The position numbers and the translations under genes were made by a program. From assembly GCA_002293525.1 (NCBI GenBank), contig DBDJ01000041.1, forward strand, positions 1 to 57,781: a stretch of DNA of 57,781 nucleotides, given 5' to 3'. Positions 33,647 to 43,339 of the stretch are shown piece after piece; the stretch's first letter is position 1; every line of letters begins with the position of its first letter. Origin of the DNA: Lachnospiraceae bacterium UBA935 (GTDB taxonomy: Bacteria > Bacillota > Clostridia > Lachnospirales > Lachnospiraceae). Below the pieces are notes generated by a model. The model was not told the DNA's origin and did not search any database. It saw nothing but the letters and a program-made list of their open reading frames with translations.

Positions 33647-34678
33647 TTAAGCATCAGCTGAATGCCGTCGGGCCACACTTTCTTTGTAAAAAGGACGGCC
33701 TTCTACGATAGTTATCCCTTTTCGATAAGGTTCTCCGGCAATCTTACAGGTAAGGTGATGGATACATTTTGATACCATTTCTTCCGTATTTACTTCATAA
33801 GTGGTAATACCGATATCGCAAAGACCGGGATACAGATAATTATCAAAACCTATTACTGAAATATCCTCCGGTACCCGATAACCGCTCTGACGCAAAACCC
33901 GGATCAGATTACTGGCAGCAAGGTCACAGTTACAGGCAAATGCCGTCGGCAGCACCTCTGGAAGCACAATCTGATATGGTGCTGACATTTTGCTGTCCTC
34001 GTACCGGTCTTTAATGATCCAGTCTGCTCTGGCATTTTGCCCATGCTCCAGAAGGGCTTTGGCATAACCGAAAAAACGATCGGTAACATTGCTGGTACTT
34101 AATATATTTCCCACATAGGCGATCTGGGTGTGACCCATATCAAATAAATAGTTGGTCATCTTATACATGCCAAAATAATTGTCGGAGATCACCGCGTCAC
34201 ATGTTTGTTTCTTATTGTAAAAATCCATATAGATCAAAGGCACTTTAACATTATCTTCTAAATAATTAAGATAATCGCTATTAATCATGCCAATGATAAT
34301 CAGTCCATCTACTTTTTGCTCTTTCAGCAGATATGGTATCTGAAGCCTTTGTTCACCCTCATTGCTAAGTATTTCCAGCAAAGTAAAGCACTGGCTCTGT
34401 AAGGCTTTGGTAGCAACCTCCTGATAGAGTTTCCAATAAAAAGACTCATATTTATCAAGATACTTGTCCGAGATCAGGATCCCGATGTTATATCTTCCTT
34501 TTTCCCTAATATGCCTTGCCTGGGAAGGAACCTGATAGCCCATTTCATTGGCCGTTAACCGTATTTTTTCCCGCAGCTGTGTTCCTACGCCTTTTTGCCC
34601 GGATAATGCCTTAGATACCGTCACCACGCTTACATTCAGTTTTTTGGCAATATCGGCCATCTTCACTTCTTTTGCCAT
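33647..34678 (-). CDS. LacI family transcriptional regulator
   Basis: DNA-binding repressor-type protein. Helix-turn-helix at residues 5-25 (VKMADIAKKLNVSVVTVSKAL), hinge, and a periplasmic-binding-protein-like effector domain (NIGILISDKYLD, DGLIIIGM, VISDNYFGMYKMTNYLFDMG, ISVIGFDNYLYPGLCDIGITTYEV). 343 residues, full length. The ligand cannot be read from sequence; manA next door suggests a sugar. GGGG lies before the ATG. Confidence 0.93.
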   Translation of the reverse strand: MAKEVKMADIAKKLNVSVVTVSKALSGQKGVGTQLREKIRLTANEMGYQVPSQARHIREKGRYNIGILISDKYLDKYESFYWKLYQEVATKALQSQCFTLLEILSNEGEQRLQIPYLLKEQKVDGLIIIGMINSDYLNYLEDNVKVPLIYMDFYNKKQTCDAVISDNYFGMYKMTNYLFDMGHTQIAYVGNILSTSNVTDRFFGYAKALLEHGQNARADWIIKDRYEDSKMSAPYQIVLPEVLPTAFACNCDLAASNLIRVLRQSGYRVPEDISVIGFDNYLYPGLCDIGITTYEVNTEEMVSKCIHHLTCKIAGEPYRKGITIVEGRPFYKESVARRHSADA

Positions 34679-34757
34679 AATTATCCCCGTGTATGTTTAT
34701 TCTTAGGAGTTAAAAACACTTAATTTAACTTAAATTATAATGAGTTATTTAATTATG

Positions 34758-35618
34758 TCAATACTTATTTTCTTTGAAAGCCTGTATCATTTCTCTTGTC
34801 AGGCTAATACCATCGTCAGCAATTGGTATTTCTTCCCGGTCAAACCATGTCGCTTCGGATAGCTCTTCCTCATCCAGGGTTATTTCATCATTGCCGTCCA
34901 AATCCACGAAAAAACCGGAAAGCAAGGTTCCGGAAAACGGCCACGGCTGGCTTTTATAGTAACGGATATTTTTTACTTCAAGACCTACTTCTTCCAAAAC
35001 CTCCCGCTTTACTGTCTGTTCCTGGCTTTCCCCGATTTCGGTAAATCCGGCTACCAGGGAAAAATTACGGTATTCCCGGCCGGCATAACGGGTCATCAGA
35101 ATGCGGTTATGATCCACAATGCCTACAATTACTGCCGGCGATATCCGGGGATAGATCAGATTACTGCATTCCGGACAGCGCAGTAAACGTTCCTTATCAT
35201 CCGGATACATGATCTTGCCGCAGCGACCGCAAAAACGATTATCCGCATACCAGCGATAAACATGAAAGGCCGTTGCCGCCGCAAATGCCATATGGCGCGG
35301 CTGCATATCACGCAGCCGGCCGGCGGGCACAAATCGATAACCTTCCTGGGGAACTTCTTCCGTCCAGCCGGTGCTTCCATCCGGTATCAAAGTTTCTGTG
35401 GGCATCAGTAAGAAATACTTCTGCTCATCAATCGAAAATAAATAATTTAGCCCTCCTTCCGGAAGGCTAAGTTCTTTAAACTGTGGAAAAATAATATTAT
35501 TTTCTTGCTGCTTCACCAATATTTCTTCTTTTGAAAAGCAAATGATGAAACATTCTTCATCTGGCTCGAAGCTACGGTATTCATTATGGAAGACCCTCGG
35601 AAATATATCATGTATCAT
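34758..35618 (-). CDS. nudC: NAD(+)/NADH diphosphatase NudC (Nudix)
   Basis: Hydrolyses NADH to NMNH and AMP; E. coli NudC also removes NAD caps from RNA. Seen: zinc ribbon (FCGRCGKIMYP then CPECSNLIYPR), the Nudix box with GESQEQ and REVLEEVGLE, and the NADH-specific SQPWPFSGTLLSGF. ATG 35618 (286 residues) gives the family start; the frame is open to 35786, but that would overlap the neighbouring gene. The ribosome binding site is weak. Confidence 0.93.
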   Translation of the reverse strand: MIHDIFPRVFHNEYRSFEPDEECFIICFSKEEILVKQQENNIIFPQFKELSLPEGGLNYLFSIDEQKYFLLMPTETLIPDGSTGWTEEVPQEGYRFVPAGRLRDMQPRHMAFAAATAFHVYRWYADNRFCGRCGKIMYPDDKERLLRCPECSNLIYPRISPAVIVGIVDHNRILMTRYAGREYRNFSLVAGFTEIGESQEQTVKREVLEEVGLEVKNIRYYKSQPWPFSGTLLSGFFVDLDGNDEITLDEEELSEATWFDREEIPIADDGISLTREMIQAFKENKY

Positions 35619-35713
35619 AATTATTATACCTATTCTTAGCGAAATAAACTGTTTTTCAAAAATTACCGAGGAGCAGTGTTTGAGCACTTCGGCCAGGCTG
35701 TAACCGTAACGAA

Positions 35714-36817
35714 CTATGCCTTGGCAGCACCGATTTCTGCCAGACGATCCATAATCGGCAGGTGCTGGGTACACAGGCCTTCGCATTTACCGCATCTGAC
35801 ACATTCTGCTGCTTTCGCTGCAGGGATGCACCAATGATCACTCAAGCGTTCCATCATATTACTTCCTAACAGTGACATATTGTAAGAATCCATGTATTTG
35901 GGAATCTCGATTCCACGCGGACATTTATTGCAGTAGCCGCAACCGGTACACAAGTCATTGACGGATGTTCCTTTGTTTGCATATTCCTTGTAAATTTCTG
36001 CGGCGGCTTTTTCCTGCAGTCCTTCTACTGCCTTGCAGGCATCGTCAACATGTTCCTTTGTCGTACAGCCTGCCAGCGTGATCGTGATTTCTTTATGTGA
36101 GGCGACAAAACGCAGCGCCGCCTGCGCTACCGTCAGGTCGGTTCCTTCGGCAAGGTAACGGAATTTATCGGGATTCTGAGGAATCAGGCCGCCGCCCAGA
36201 GGATTCATTACGACGACACCCATACCGCTGTCATGGGCTGCTGCGATTCCGCTTTGACGGAAACGATAGTTAAGGGCATTATAACCGATCAGCATTCCTT
36301 TAAAACGTCCTGTACCGATGGCATCTTCTAATTGGGCTCCCTGCATATGAGAAGAAAATACGATGTTGCGTATCAGGCCTTCCGCTTTGGCTTCTTCATA
36401 AAAGCTGTATAATTCTTCGCATTGTTTATTGAAGCTCTCCATGTTCAGGATGCACCACAAGTGGTAAAAATCAAGATAGTCCACTTTCAGGCGAGCAAGA
36501 GTTGTCTCCAGACGGCGGCGGAATCCCGACTTTGTCGTCTCACCGCTAATCAAGGTTCCCATATTGGCCTTAGATGAAATATAGAAGCTGTCACGCGGAA
36601 GCTGAGACAGGGCCAGTCCGGTGATGGTTTCACTTTTATCATCGCAGTAAAAGGGCGCCGTATCAAAATAATTTATCCCCTTTTCATGTGCATATAAAAC
36701 TACCTCCGCACATTTCTCCAGCCTGCCTTCCTTTACGTCATTTTCTTCATATCTCATACAGCCAAAACCGGCAGCAGAGACTTTCATATCGGTATCCCCA
36801 TATTGTTTATAGTACAT
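35714..36817 (-). CDS. Aldo/keto reductase with C-terminal 4Fe-4S ferredoxin-type domain
   Basis: 367 residues. The N-terminal aldo/keto reductase barrel (AAGFGCMRYEEN, FDTAPFYCDDKSE, ISSKANMG, HLWCILNMESF, VMNPLGGG) is followed by a cysteine cluster domain with CTGCGYCNKCPRGIEIP and CVRCGKCEGLCTQHLP, each a 4Fe-4S type pattern. This architecture is common in anaerobic Firmicutes and suggests ferredoxin-like electron supply in addition to or instead of NADPH. ATG 36817 has AAGGAG ten bases upstream; the frame is open to 36880. Substrate unknown. Confidence 0.9.
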   Translation of the reverse strand: MYYKQYGDTDMKVSAAGFGCMRYEENDVKEGRLEKCAEVVLYAHEKGINYFDTAPFYCDDKSETITGLALSQLPRDSFYISSKANMGTLISGETTKSGFRRRLETTLARLKVDYLDFYHLWCILNMESFNKQCEELYSFYEEAKAEGLIRNIVFSSHMQGAQLEDAIGTGRFKGMLIGYNALNYRFRQSGIAAAHDSGMGVVVMNPLGGGLIPQNPDKFRYLAEGTDLTVAQAALRFVASHKEITITLAGCTTKEHVDDACKAVEGLQEKAAAEIYKEYANKGTSVNDLCTGCGYCNKCPRGIEIPKYMDSYNMSLLGSNMMERLSDHWCIPAAKAAECVRCGKCEGLCTQHLPIMDRLAEIGAAKA

Positions 36818-36924
36818 ACTTTTCTGCTCCTTTACTTTATGGATATATATTATTCTATAACAAGAGGTAAAAATAAACAACTTAAAATTTAGGGTAGCGG
36901 TGAATCAGTAACATTAATGCACAC

Positions 36925-36947
36925 AAATCGCAAATAACGTGCGATTT
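36925..36947 (-). terminator. hairpin after the GNAT gene
   Basis: Perfect 8-bp stem AAATCGCA / TGCGATTT with a 7-base loop, seven bases after the GNAT stop on the minus strand. No good T-run follows, so termination is uncertain. Confidence 0.4.
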
Positions 36948-36953
36948 AAGGAA

Positions 36954-37802
36954 CTAATTTTTCATATACAGATCATGAAGTATATTGTTTAAAGGCAGTG
37001 ATTCGACATATTGAAAACCCAGTTTGCGGCAAAGGTTAATGGATGCTTCATTTTGCGGATGAATCAAGGCTTGTACGGTATCAAACTGCAGTTCACGACA
37101 GGCAAATTCAAGGACAGCCTGACAGGCTTCCAGAGCATAGCCGTTTCGCTGGTGGTGAGCAGCAATGACAAAACCTAGTTCAGGGTAGTCATAGCCTTCG
37201 CGCCAACTGATTCCGGCTCTGCCGATGATTTCGCCGGTCGCACGGAGCAGGACTGTCCATATCCCGTAACCGTAGAAACCATATACCTTTTGGATATAAT
37301 CCTTGACATATGTCCGCTCTTCTTCCCTATTGTGGTATAAGGCTTCGGTATAGCGAGTGATCGCCGGATCCTGATAAATACGGTAGAAATCATCTACATC
37401 GGCAACTGTCGTTTCGCGCAGGACGAGGCGTTTTGTGGCGGCAATATGCCATGGCAGTCCGGCAAGGCGCTCATATGCTTTGAGAAAAGAATCGTATTCC
37501 ATATCGCCGATGTCTTCCATAACATATAATGCTCTGCTTAAATCTTCAAGGCGGTTGTATTCGTGGCGCAGCACAATGGCAAAGCATCCCGAATCCAGCA
37601 GGCTGTTTAATATTTCGGCATGATCCGTTATATATAAGATGTCTTGATCGGCCGGTGCCTCAAAATATCTGCCATTCGCCACGACACAGCTTACCGCAGT
37701 TTTATCAGGAAGTCTATCGCCCAAACTGCGGATTTCTTTCACTATTTTTTGCATATATGCCGACTGGTCGGTTCCCAGAATAAATATAATTTCATTAAGC
37801 AT
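36954..37802 (-). CDS. GNAT family N-acetyltransferase with an extra N-terminal domain
   Basis: 282 residues. The C-terminal half is a RimJ/RimL-type acetyltransferase (TKRLVLRETTVADVDDFYRI, IGRAGISWREGYDYPELGFVI, HHQRNGYALEACQAVLEFA, VQALIHPQNEASINLCRKLG). The N-terminal 130 residues are not GNAT; they contain beta-alpha units (EIIFILGTDQSAYMQKIVKE, DILYITDHAEILNSLLDSGC) suggesting a small Rossmann-like or HAD-like domain I cannot place. ATG 37802 is preferred because AAAGGATGG precedes it; the frame is open to 37871. Function unknown. Confidence 0.8.
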   Translation of the reverse strand: MLNEIIFILGTDQSAYMQKIVKEIRSLGDRLPDKTAVSCVVANGRYFEAPADQDILYITDHAEILNSLLDSGCFAIVLRHEYNRLEDLSRALYVMEDIGDMEYDSFLKAYERLAGLPWHIAATKRLVLRETTVADVDDFYRIYQDPAITRYTEALYHNREEERTYVKDYIQKVYGFYGYGIWTVLLRATGEIIGRAGISWREGYDYPELGFVIAAHHQRNGYALEACQAVLEFACRELQFDTVQALIHPQNEASINLCRKLGFQYVESLPLNNILHDLYMKN

Positions 37803-37922
37803 TGAAAAGTCCATCCTTTTCCGATAAAATAAAATAATCGATGCAGGTATCCAAGATATATTTATAATCATACTATACTAAAATATCATCAAAAAAGGAA
37901 GGGAACTTCAAAAGGAGGAAAA

Positions 37923-38447
37923 ATGGCAAAAAACCCTATTGTTACATTTACTATGGAAAACGGTGACGTGATGAAGGCCGAATTATATCCGGAGACAGCG
38001 CCGCAGTCGGTGCGGAATTTCATCAGCCTGATAAAAAAGAATTTTTATGATGGCCTGATTTTTCATCGTGTCATCAAAGGCTTTATGATCCAGGGCGGCG
38101 ATCCCGAAGGTGCCGGATACGGCGGGCCGGGTTACCACATCAAGGGAGAGTTTACTGCCAACGGTTATCAGAATAATCTGACGCACACGGAAGGGGTTCT
38201 TTCTATGGCCCGCAGTGGCGACCCCGACTCAGCCGGATCTCAGTTTTTTATCATGCATAAAGATTCTTCTCATCTGGATGGCTCTTATGCTGCCTTTGGC
38301 AAAATAATAGAAGGAATGGATGTTGTCAATAAAATAGCCGCGACTAAAACCGGTTTTGGTGATATGCCAACCGAGCCACAGGTTATGAAAACTGTTACCG
38401 TTGATACCTTCGGGGAAGATTATCCGGAACCGGAGAAATTGACTTAG
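37923..38447 (+). CDS. Peptidyl-prolyl cis-trans isomerase, cyclophilin type
   Basis: Cytoplasmic proline isomerase. Seen: FTMENGDVMKAELYPETAPQ, FHRVIKGFMIQGGDPEG (catalytic Arg in FHRV), GEFTANG, VLSMARSGDPDSAGSQFFI and SYAAFGKIIEG. 174 residues, a single cyclophilin domain without a signal peptide. AAAAGGAGG precedes the ATG. It sits 48 bp upstream of mutS2 and probably shares its transcript. Confidence 0.95.
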   Translation: MAKNPIVTFTMENGDVMKAELYPETAPQSVRNFISLIKKNFYDGLIFHRVIKGFMIQGGDPEGAGYGGPGYHIKGEFTANGYQNNLTHTEGVLSMARSGDPDSAGSQFFIMHKDSSHLDGSYAAFGKIIEGMDVVNKIAATKTGFGDMPTEPQVMKTVTVDTFGEDYPEPEKLT

Positions 38448-38495
38448 GCATCTTCGCAAGATACTGAACATAATCCGGCGGATGTAGGAATTAAT

Positions 38496-40877
38496 ATGAA
38501 TGAAAAAGTGTTACGCACATTAGAATACGCCAAGATTATCAGCCGCCTAACGGACAGAGCTTCTTCGGAACCGGGCAAGGCTTATTGCCGGAACCTGGTT
38601 CCGATGACTGATCCGGAGGCGATTTCCCGCGCCCAGGAAGAAACCGGAGCTGCCCTAAGCCGGCTGTTCCGTAAGGGTTCCCTTTCTTTTGGAAGCAATA
38701 AGGATGTTTTGGGGTCACTTAAGTCATTGGATATCGGCAGCACTCTTTCCCTGCCGGAACTGTTAAAAATAGCCGCGCTGTTAGAAAATGTCAGCCGGGT
38801 AAAAACCTATGGACGTAAGGAACGGGAAGATGATGCGGAAGACTCCCTGAGTACCTATTTTGATCAGCTGGAACCTCTGACTCCGGTTTCTCGCGAAATC
38901 CGTCGTTGCCTCGTCAGTGAGGATGAAGTGGCTGATGATGCCAGCACCGGGCTGCGGCAGGTTCGCCGCACGATCCTGCAGACCGGCGATAAGATTCACA
39001 GCCAGCTGGCTTCGATGGTTAACGGTTCTTATCGGACTTATCTGCAGGATGCCGTAATCACGATGCGAGATAACCGCTATTGCCTCCCGGTAAAAAGCGA
39101 ATATAAAAATCAAGTGCCGGGGATGATCCATGATCAGTCCTCTTCCGGCTCCACTTTTTTTATTGAGCCGGCAGCAATCGTAAACTTGAATAATCAGCTG
39201 CGGGAGCTGGCCATCCGGGAGCAGGAAGAGATTGAGATGATATTGGCGGCATTAAGTGCCCAGGCCGGGGAATTTACTGCCGAGATTGCTGCCGACCAGA
39301 AGGTCATGACGCTCTTGGACTTTATCTTTGCCAAAGCTTCACTGGCGATGGAGCAGAACGCCACCTTGCCGATTTTTAATGAACATGGTTTTATTCACAT
39401 CCGTAAGGGACGCCATCCGCTACTGGCCGCTGATAAAGTGGTTCCGATTGACATTCATCTGGGCAGAGATTTTGATCTGTTAGTGATTACCGGTCCGAAC
39501 ACCGGCGGTAAAACCGTTTCCTTAAAGACAGTCGGACTGTTTACCCTGATGGGACAGGCTGGTCTGCACATTCCTGCCCTGGACCGCTCGGAACTGGCGA
39601 TTTTTCGGGAAGTATATGCGGATATCGGCGATGAACAGAGCATTGAACAAAGCCTCAGTACTTTTTCTTCCCATATGACTTCTATTGTTTATATACTAGA
39701 GCATGCGGATACGGATTCCCTGTGCCTGTTTGATGAGCTCGGGGCTGGCACCGATCCTACGGAAGGAGCTGCTCTGGCCATTGCGGTCCTGGATTATCTG
39801 CACCGGAAAGCGATCCGCACGATTGCCACCACCCATTACAGCGAGTTGAAGCTATATGCGCTTTCGACCGATCAGGTTCAGAATGCCAGCTGTGAATTCA
39901 ACGTCGAAACCCTTCAGCCTACTTACCGGCTGTTGATCGGTATCCCCGGTAAAAGTAATGCCTTTGCGATTTCTTCCAAACTGGGGCTGCCGGATTTTAT
40001 TATTGACGCCGCCAGGGAACATGTCAGTACGGAAAGCGTCAGCTTTGAAGATGTCCTGACCGATCTGGAAGCAAGCCGGAAAACCATCGAACAGGAACAG
40101 CTGGAAATAACTGCTTATAAAGCCGAAATTAAGACTTTAAAAGATAAACTGGAGAGCAAGACCGAAAAGATTGACAGTACCCGGGAACGGATTCTGCGGG
40201 AAGCGCAGGAAAATGCCCGGGATATCCTTCAAGAAGCCAAGGATTTTGCCGACATGTCGATCCGTGCTTTCCAAAAATCCGGAGCCGGTGCTTCTATCAA
40301 GGAACTGGAGCAGGCCCGCGAACAGCTCAGAGGGAAAATCGCTGATAAAAATGACCAGCTGGCCTTCAAGCCAAAACCTGGCAGCGGAAAAGTAAAGCCC
40401 GGCGAACTGAAACTGGGCGACAGTGTCCGGATTCTTTCCATGGGGCTTCAAGGTTCCGTTAACTCACTGCCTGATCAAAAAGGGAACGTATTCGTGCAAT
40501 GCGGGATTATGCGGTCTCAGGTAAATATCGCCGATTTGGTATTGCTGGAAGAGGAAAAGCCGCCGGCCAGTTCCATGAAGAGCCGTTTTGCCGGTTCCTC
40601 TACCGGCAAAATGAAACTGTCTAAGACCTTAACGATATCCACGGAAATCAATCTGTTGGGAAAAACCGTGGATGAAGCCCTGTCGGAACTGGATAAATAT
40701 CTGGATGATGCTTACCTTGCCCATCTTCCCAGTGTCCGGGTGGTCCACGGCAAAGGGACTGGTGCACTCAGGAATGCCGTGCACAAACACCTCAAGCGGG
40801 TCAGATATGTTAAGTCTTTCCGGCTCGGTGAATATGGGGAAGGCGATGTCGGAGTCACTATTGTTACCTTTAAATAA
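38496..40877 (+). CDS. mutS2: MutS2 family ATPase with Smr domain
   Basis: MutS2 (RqcU) in B. subtilis recognises collided ribosomes and helps rescue them; elsewhere it has been linked to suppression of recombination. Seen: MutS core (IHDQSSSGSTFFIEP), Walker A GPNTGGKT at residues 333-340, the STFSSHMT and LFDELGAGTDPTEGAALA blocks (Walker B and signature), ATTHYSELK, a coiled coil (about 520-620), a KOW-like segment (LKLGDSVRI), and a C-terminal Smr domain with VVHGKGTGALR. 793 residues, complete. Confidence 0.96.
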   Translation: MNEKVLRTLEYAKIISRLTDRASSEPGKAYCRNLVPMTDPEAISRAQEETGAALSRLFRKGSLSFGSNKDVLGSLKSLDIGSTLSLPELLKIAALLENVSRVKTYGRKEREDDAEDSLSTYFDQLEPLTPVSREIRRCLVSEDEVADDASTGLRQVRRTILQTGDKIHSQLASMVNGSYRTYLQDAVITMRDNRYCLPVKSEYKNQVPGMIHDQSSSGSTFFIEPAAIVNLNNQLRELAIREQEEIEMILAALSAQAGEFTAEIAADQKVMTLLDFIFAKASLAMEQNATLPIFNEHGFIHIRKGRHPLLAADKVVPIDIHLGRDFDLLVITGPNTGGKTVSLKTVGLFTLMGQAGLHIPALDRSELAIFREVYADIGDEQSIEQSLSTFSSHMTSIVYILEHADTDSLCLFDELGAGTDPTEGAALAIAVLDYLHRKAIRTIATTHYSELKLYALSTDQVQNASCEFNVETLQPTYRLLIGIPGKSNAFAISSKLGLPDFIIDAAREHVSTESVSFEDVLTDLEASRKTIEQEQLEITAYKAEIKTLKDKLESKTEKIDSTRERILREAQENARDILQEAKDFADMSIRAFQKSGAGASIKELEQAREQLRGKIADKNDQLAFKPKPGSGKVKPGELKLGDSVRILSMGLQGSVNSLPDQKGNVFVQCGIMRSQVNIADLVLLEEEKPPASSMKSRFAGSSTGKMKLSKTLTISTEINLLGKTVDEALSELDKYLDDAYLAHLPSVRVVHGKGTGALRNAVHKHLKRVRYVKSFRLGEYGEGDVGVTIVTFK

Positions 40878-40959
40878 AACGCGAAGAAAATCTATGGCGG
40901 CATAGTACGCCACCTAAGATTTTCTAAGTCGCGTTTCGAAGAACGCGGGACGTTCTTCT
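40878..40959 (+). terminator. two consecutive hairpins after mutS2
   Basis: The first (40878-40937) has long arms AAACGCGA...AAAATCT and AGATTTT...TCGCGTTT around an inner TGGCG/CGCCA. The second (40939-40959) is GAAGAACG / CGTTCTTC with a 5-base loop followed by TTG. The pair separates mutS2 from the two-component system and probably terminates the upstream transcript. Confidence 0.6.
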
Positions 40960-41005
40960 TGAATGATTTACATGGCAGGAGCGATTGTTAACGCAGGAGG
41001 GGCGT

Positions 41006-41707
41006 ATGGTTAGTAAGCAGAAAGTTTTGATTGTGGATGATGACGAAAATATTGCTGAACTGATTTCTTTGTATCTGACGAAGGAATGTTTTGAGACTTT
41101 AATTGTGTATGACGGGGAGGCTGCGCTTAGTGCTTATGATTCTTTTATGCCTAACTTGATCCTGCTGGATCTGATGCTGCCGGGTATTGATGGTTATCAG
41201 GTATGTCGTGAGGTGCGTGCCAAGTCACAGACGCCGATTATCATGCTTTCTGCTAAGGGAGAAGTCTTTGACAAGGTTCTGGGGCTGGAACTGGGTGCCG
41301 ATGATTATATGGAAAAGCCTTTTGACTCCAAAGAACTGGTAGCTCGGGTCAAAGCTGTGTTGCGGCGTTATAAACCGGTAGCTGCGGCGGCAGCGGTTTC
41401 TGATGTGAAAAGCGTAGAATATCCTGATTTAATTATAAATCAGACCAATTATTCCGTGCTGTACATGGGCAAACCGGTAGAAATGCCGCCGAAAGAACTG
41501 GAGCTGCTTTACTTTCTAGCCGCCTCTCCGAATCATGTGTTTACCCGAGAGCAGCTGCTTGATCAGATATGGGGCTATGAATATATCGGCGATACCCGTA
41601 CCGTGGATGTACATATTAAACGGATCCGGGAAAAAATCAATGATCACCGTTCTTGGAAAATTACCACTATATGGGGGATTGGTTATAAATTTGAGATAAG
41701 AAATTAA
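41006..41707 (+). CDS. Response regulator, OmpR/PhoB family
   Basis: 233 residues. Receiver domain with acidic pocket DDD (11-13), phosphoacceptor Asp55 in LILLDLMLPG, and the conserved Lys in MEKPFDSKEL. C-terminal winged helix with LELLYFLAASPNHVFTREQL, LLDQIWGYEYIGDTRTVDVH and TIWGIGYKFE. ATG 41006 has GGAGGGG upstream; the frame begins earlier at 40985 without a ribosome binding site. Forms a pair with the kinase 44 bp downstream. Stimulus unknown. Confidence 0.95.
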   Translation: MVSKQKVLIVDDDENIAELISLYLTKECFETLIVYDGEAALSAYDSFMPNLILLDLMLPGIDGYQVCREVRAKSQTPIIMLSAKGEVFDKVLGLELGADDYMEKPFDSKELVARVKAVLRRYKPVAAAAAVSDVKSVEYPDLIINQTNYSVLYMGKPVEMPPKELELLYFLAASPNHVFTREQLLDQIWGYEYIGDTRTVDVHIKRIREKINDHRSWKITTIWGIGYKFEIRN

Positions 41708-41751
41708 GGCATAAGGGGATTACCGGGCCGGAAACTACAGGGAGCTGGATA

Positions 41752-43170
41752 ATGAGAAAAACATTATATCTGAAATTTCTTCTGGCATATTTTATATTTG
41801 GCTTCTTTGGCTTTGTTATTGTAGCTACTTTTGTATCTTCTATGACGGTAGAACATCTGAAGCGTGAAAAAGCTGACTCTCTTTATAAGGAAGCGACCCT
41901 TATTGCCAATTCATATGCCGCCGACCTCTATAATAATGAAACATCATTGGATACGGTAAAAAAGCAGATTGATGACTTAGACACTTTTCTGAATACCTCG
42001 ATCTGGATCATCAATCCTTCGGGGCGGATGATTCTGGATTCACGTTCACCGCTTGACCTGGAAAACGAAATTGCCGTGGAAAATTTTGATCCTGCCATTG
42101 CGGCAGATTCTTTTTATACGGTAGGTAAGTTCTTTAATTATTTTACCGAAGAACAGTTAAGTGTCATTGCACCAATTGCCTCTGATTTTGTTGTAAAAGG
42201 TTATGTTGCCCTGCATTATCCGATGAACAGTATTTCCGCTTCTGCCAACAGTCTGCTTAACATATCGTATTTGATGCTAGTGGTGCTTTTTTTACTGTCG
42301 TTGATTATCCTTATCTTTTTTACAGAAATGGTTTATTTGCCTTTACGGAAAATTACGGTTGCCACCGAACAGTATGCCGCCGGCAATATGCATTATGAAT
42401 TTCAAGTGGACAGCGAGGATGAAGTGGGCTATCTGGCTGCTTCCTTATCTTATATGGCCAGTGAGATTGCCCGGGCGGAAGATGATCAGAAAAAATTTGT
42501 CGCCAATGTGTCCCATGATTTCCGCTCCCCGCTTACTTCTATTAAAGGCTATCTGGAAGCCATGAAAGACGGCACCATCCCGGCGGAAACCTACGAAAAA
42601 TATATGGACATCCTGATCAATGAAACCGAACGGCTGATTAAACTGACCAACAGCCTGCTGATTCTGAACAACCTGAATACCAGAGGAATGCTTCTGGATA
42701 AAATTGACTTTGACATCAATCAGGTAATCCGAAATATCGCCAGTTCCTTTGAAGGCACCTGCCGCAAGAAAACCATTGCCATTGAACTGATTCTTACCGA
42801 TGACGTGAAGGTAAAGGGTGATGTCGGAAAGATCCAGCAGGTACTTTATAACCTTCTGGACAACGCGATAAAATTCAGCCGCAGTGACTCCATTATCAAG
42901 ATTGAAACCACGGAGAAGCATAATAAAATATTTATATCGGTAAAAGACAGCGGTGTCGGCATACCTAAGAATGAGCTGAAATTCATTTTTGACCGCTTCT
43001 TTAAATCCGATTCCTCAAGAGGCCGGGATAAACGCGGAACCGGGCTGGGCTTGGCGATCGTTAAGGAGATTATTCATTCACATGGAGAACATATCAATGT
43101 CATCAGCACGGAAGGCGTGGGAACGGAATTTATCTTTTCATTGCCGGTTTCGGATGAGGATGAGGACTGA
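41752..43170 (+). CDS. Sensor histidine kinase
   Basis: 472 residues: transmembrane helix at 7-30, an extracytoplasmic sensor of about 140 residues, second helix at about 171-191, HAMP (192-244), HisKA with the phospho-His in NVSHDFRSPLTSIKGY (His255), and HATPase_c with DNAIKFS, KDSGVGIP, FDRFFKSDSS and GTGLGLAIVKEI. Architecture matches WalK/PhoR-like kinases but there is no PAS domain. Partner of the upstream regulator. The 169-bp gap to the next (convergent) gene holds nothing recognisable. Confidence 0.95.
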   Translation: MRKTLYLKFLLAYFIFGFFGFVIVATFVSSMTVEHLKREKADSLYKEATLIANSYAADLYNNETSLDTVKKQIDDLDTFLNTSIWIINPSGRMILDSRSPLDLENEIAVENFDPAIAADSFYTVGKFFNYFTEEQLSVIAPIASDFVVKGYVALHYPMNSISASANSLLNISYLMLVVLFLLSLIILIFFTEMVYLPLRKITVATEQYAAGNMHYEFQVDSEDEVGYLAASLSYMASEIARAEDDQKKFVANVSHDFRSPLTSIKGYLEAMKDGTIPAETYEKYMDILINETERLIKLTNSLLILNNLNTRGMLLDKIDFDINQVIRNIASSFEGTCRKKTIAIELILTDDVKVKGDVGKIQQVLYNLLDNAIKFSRSDSIIKIETTEKHNKIFISVKDSGVGIPKNELKFIFDRFFKSDSSRGRDKRGTGLGLAIVKEIIHSHGEHINVISTEGVGTEFIFSLPVSDEDED

Positions 43171-43339
43171 TGTTTTGCGGGTAAATTCAAGGGAAATTTG
43201 GATTAGGTTGTGTTCAATGGACTGGAAGTCGTACATTGGATCTGGTTGAATGTTATATTGAAGTACTGCCTATTTTTATTTTTTTCTCCATCTTCAACAA
43301 ACACCATATGCTTCACAAAGTGCCTAAATCTAAGGATTT

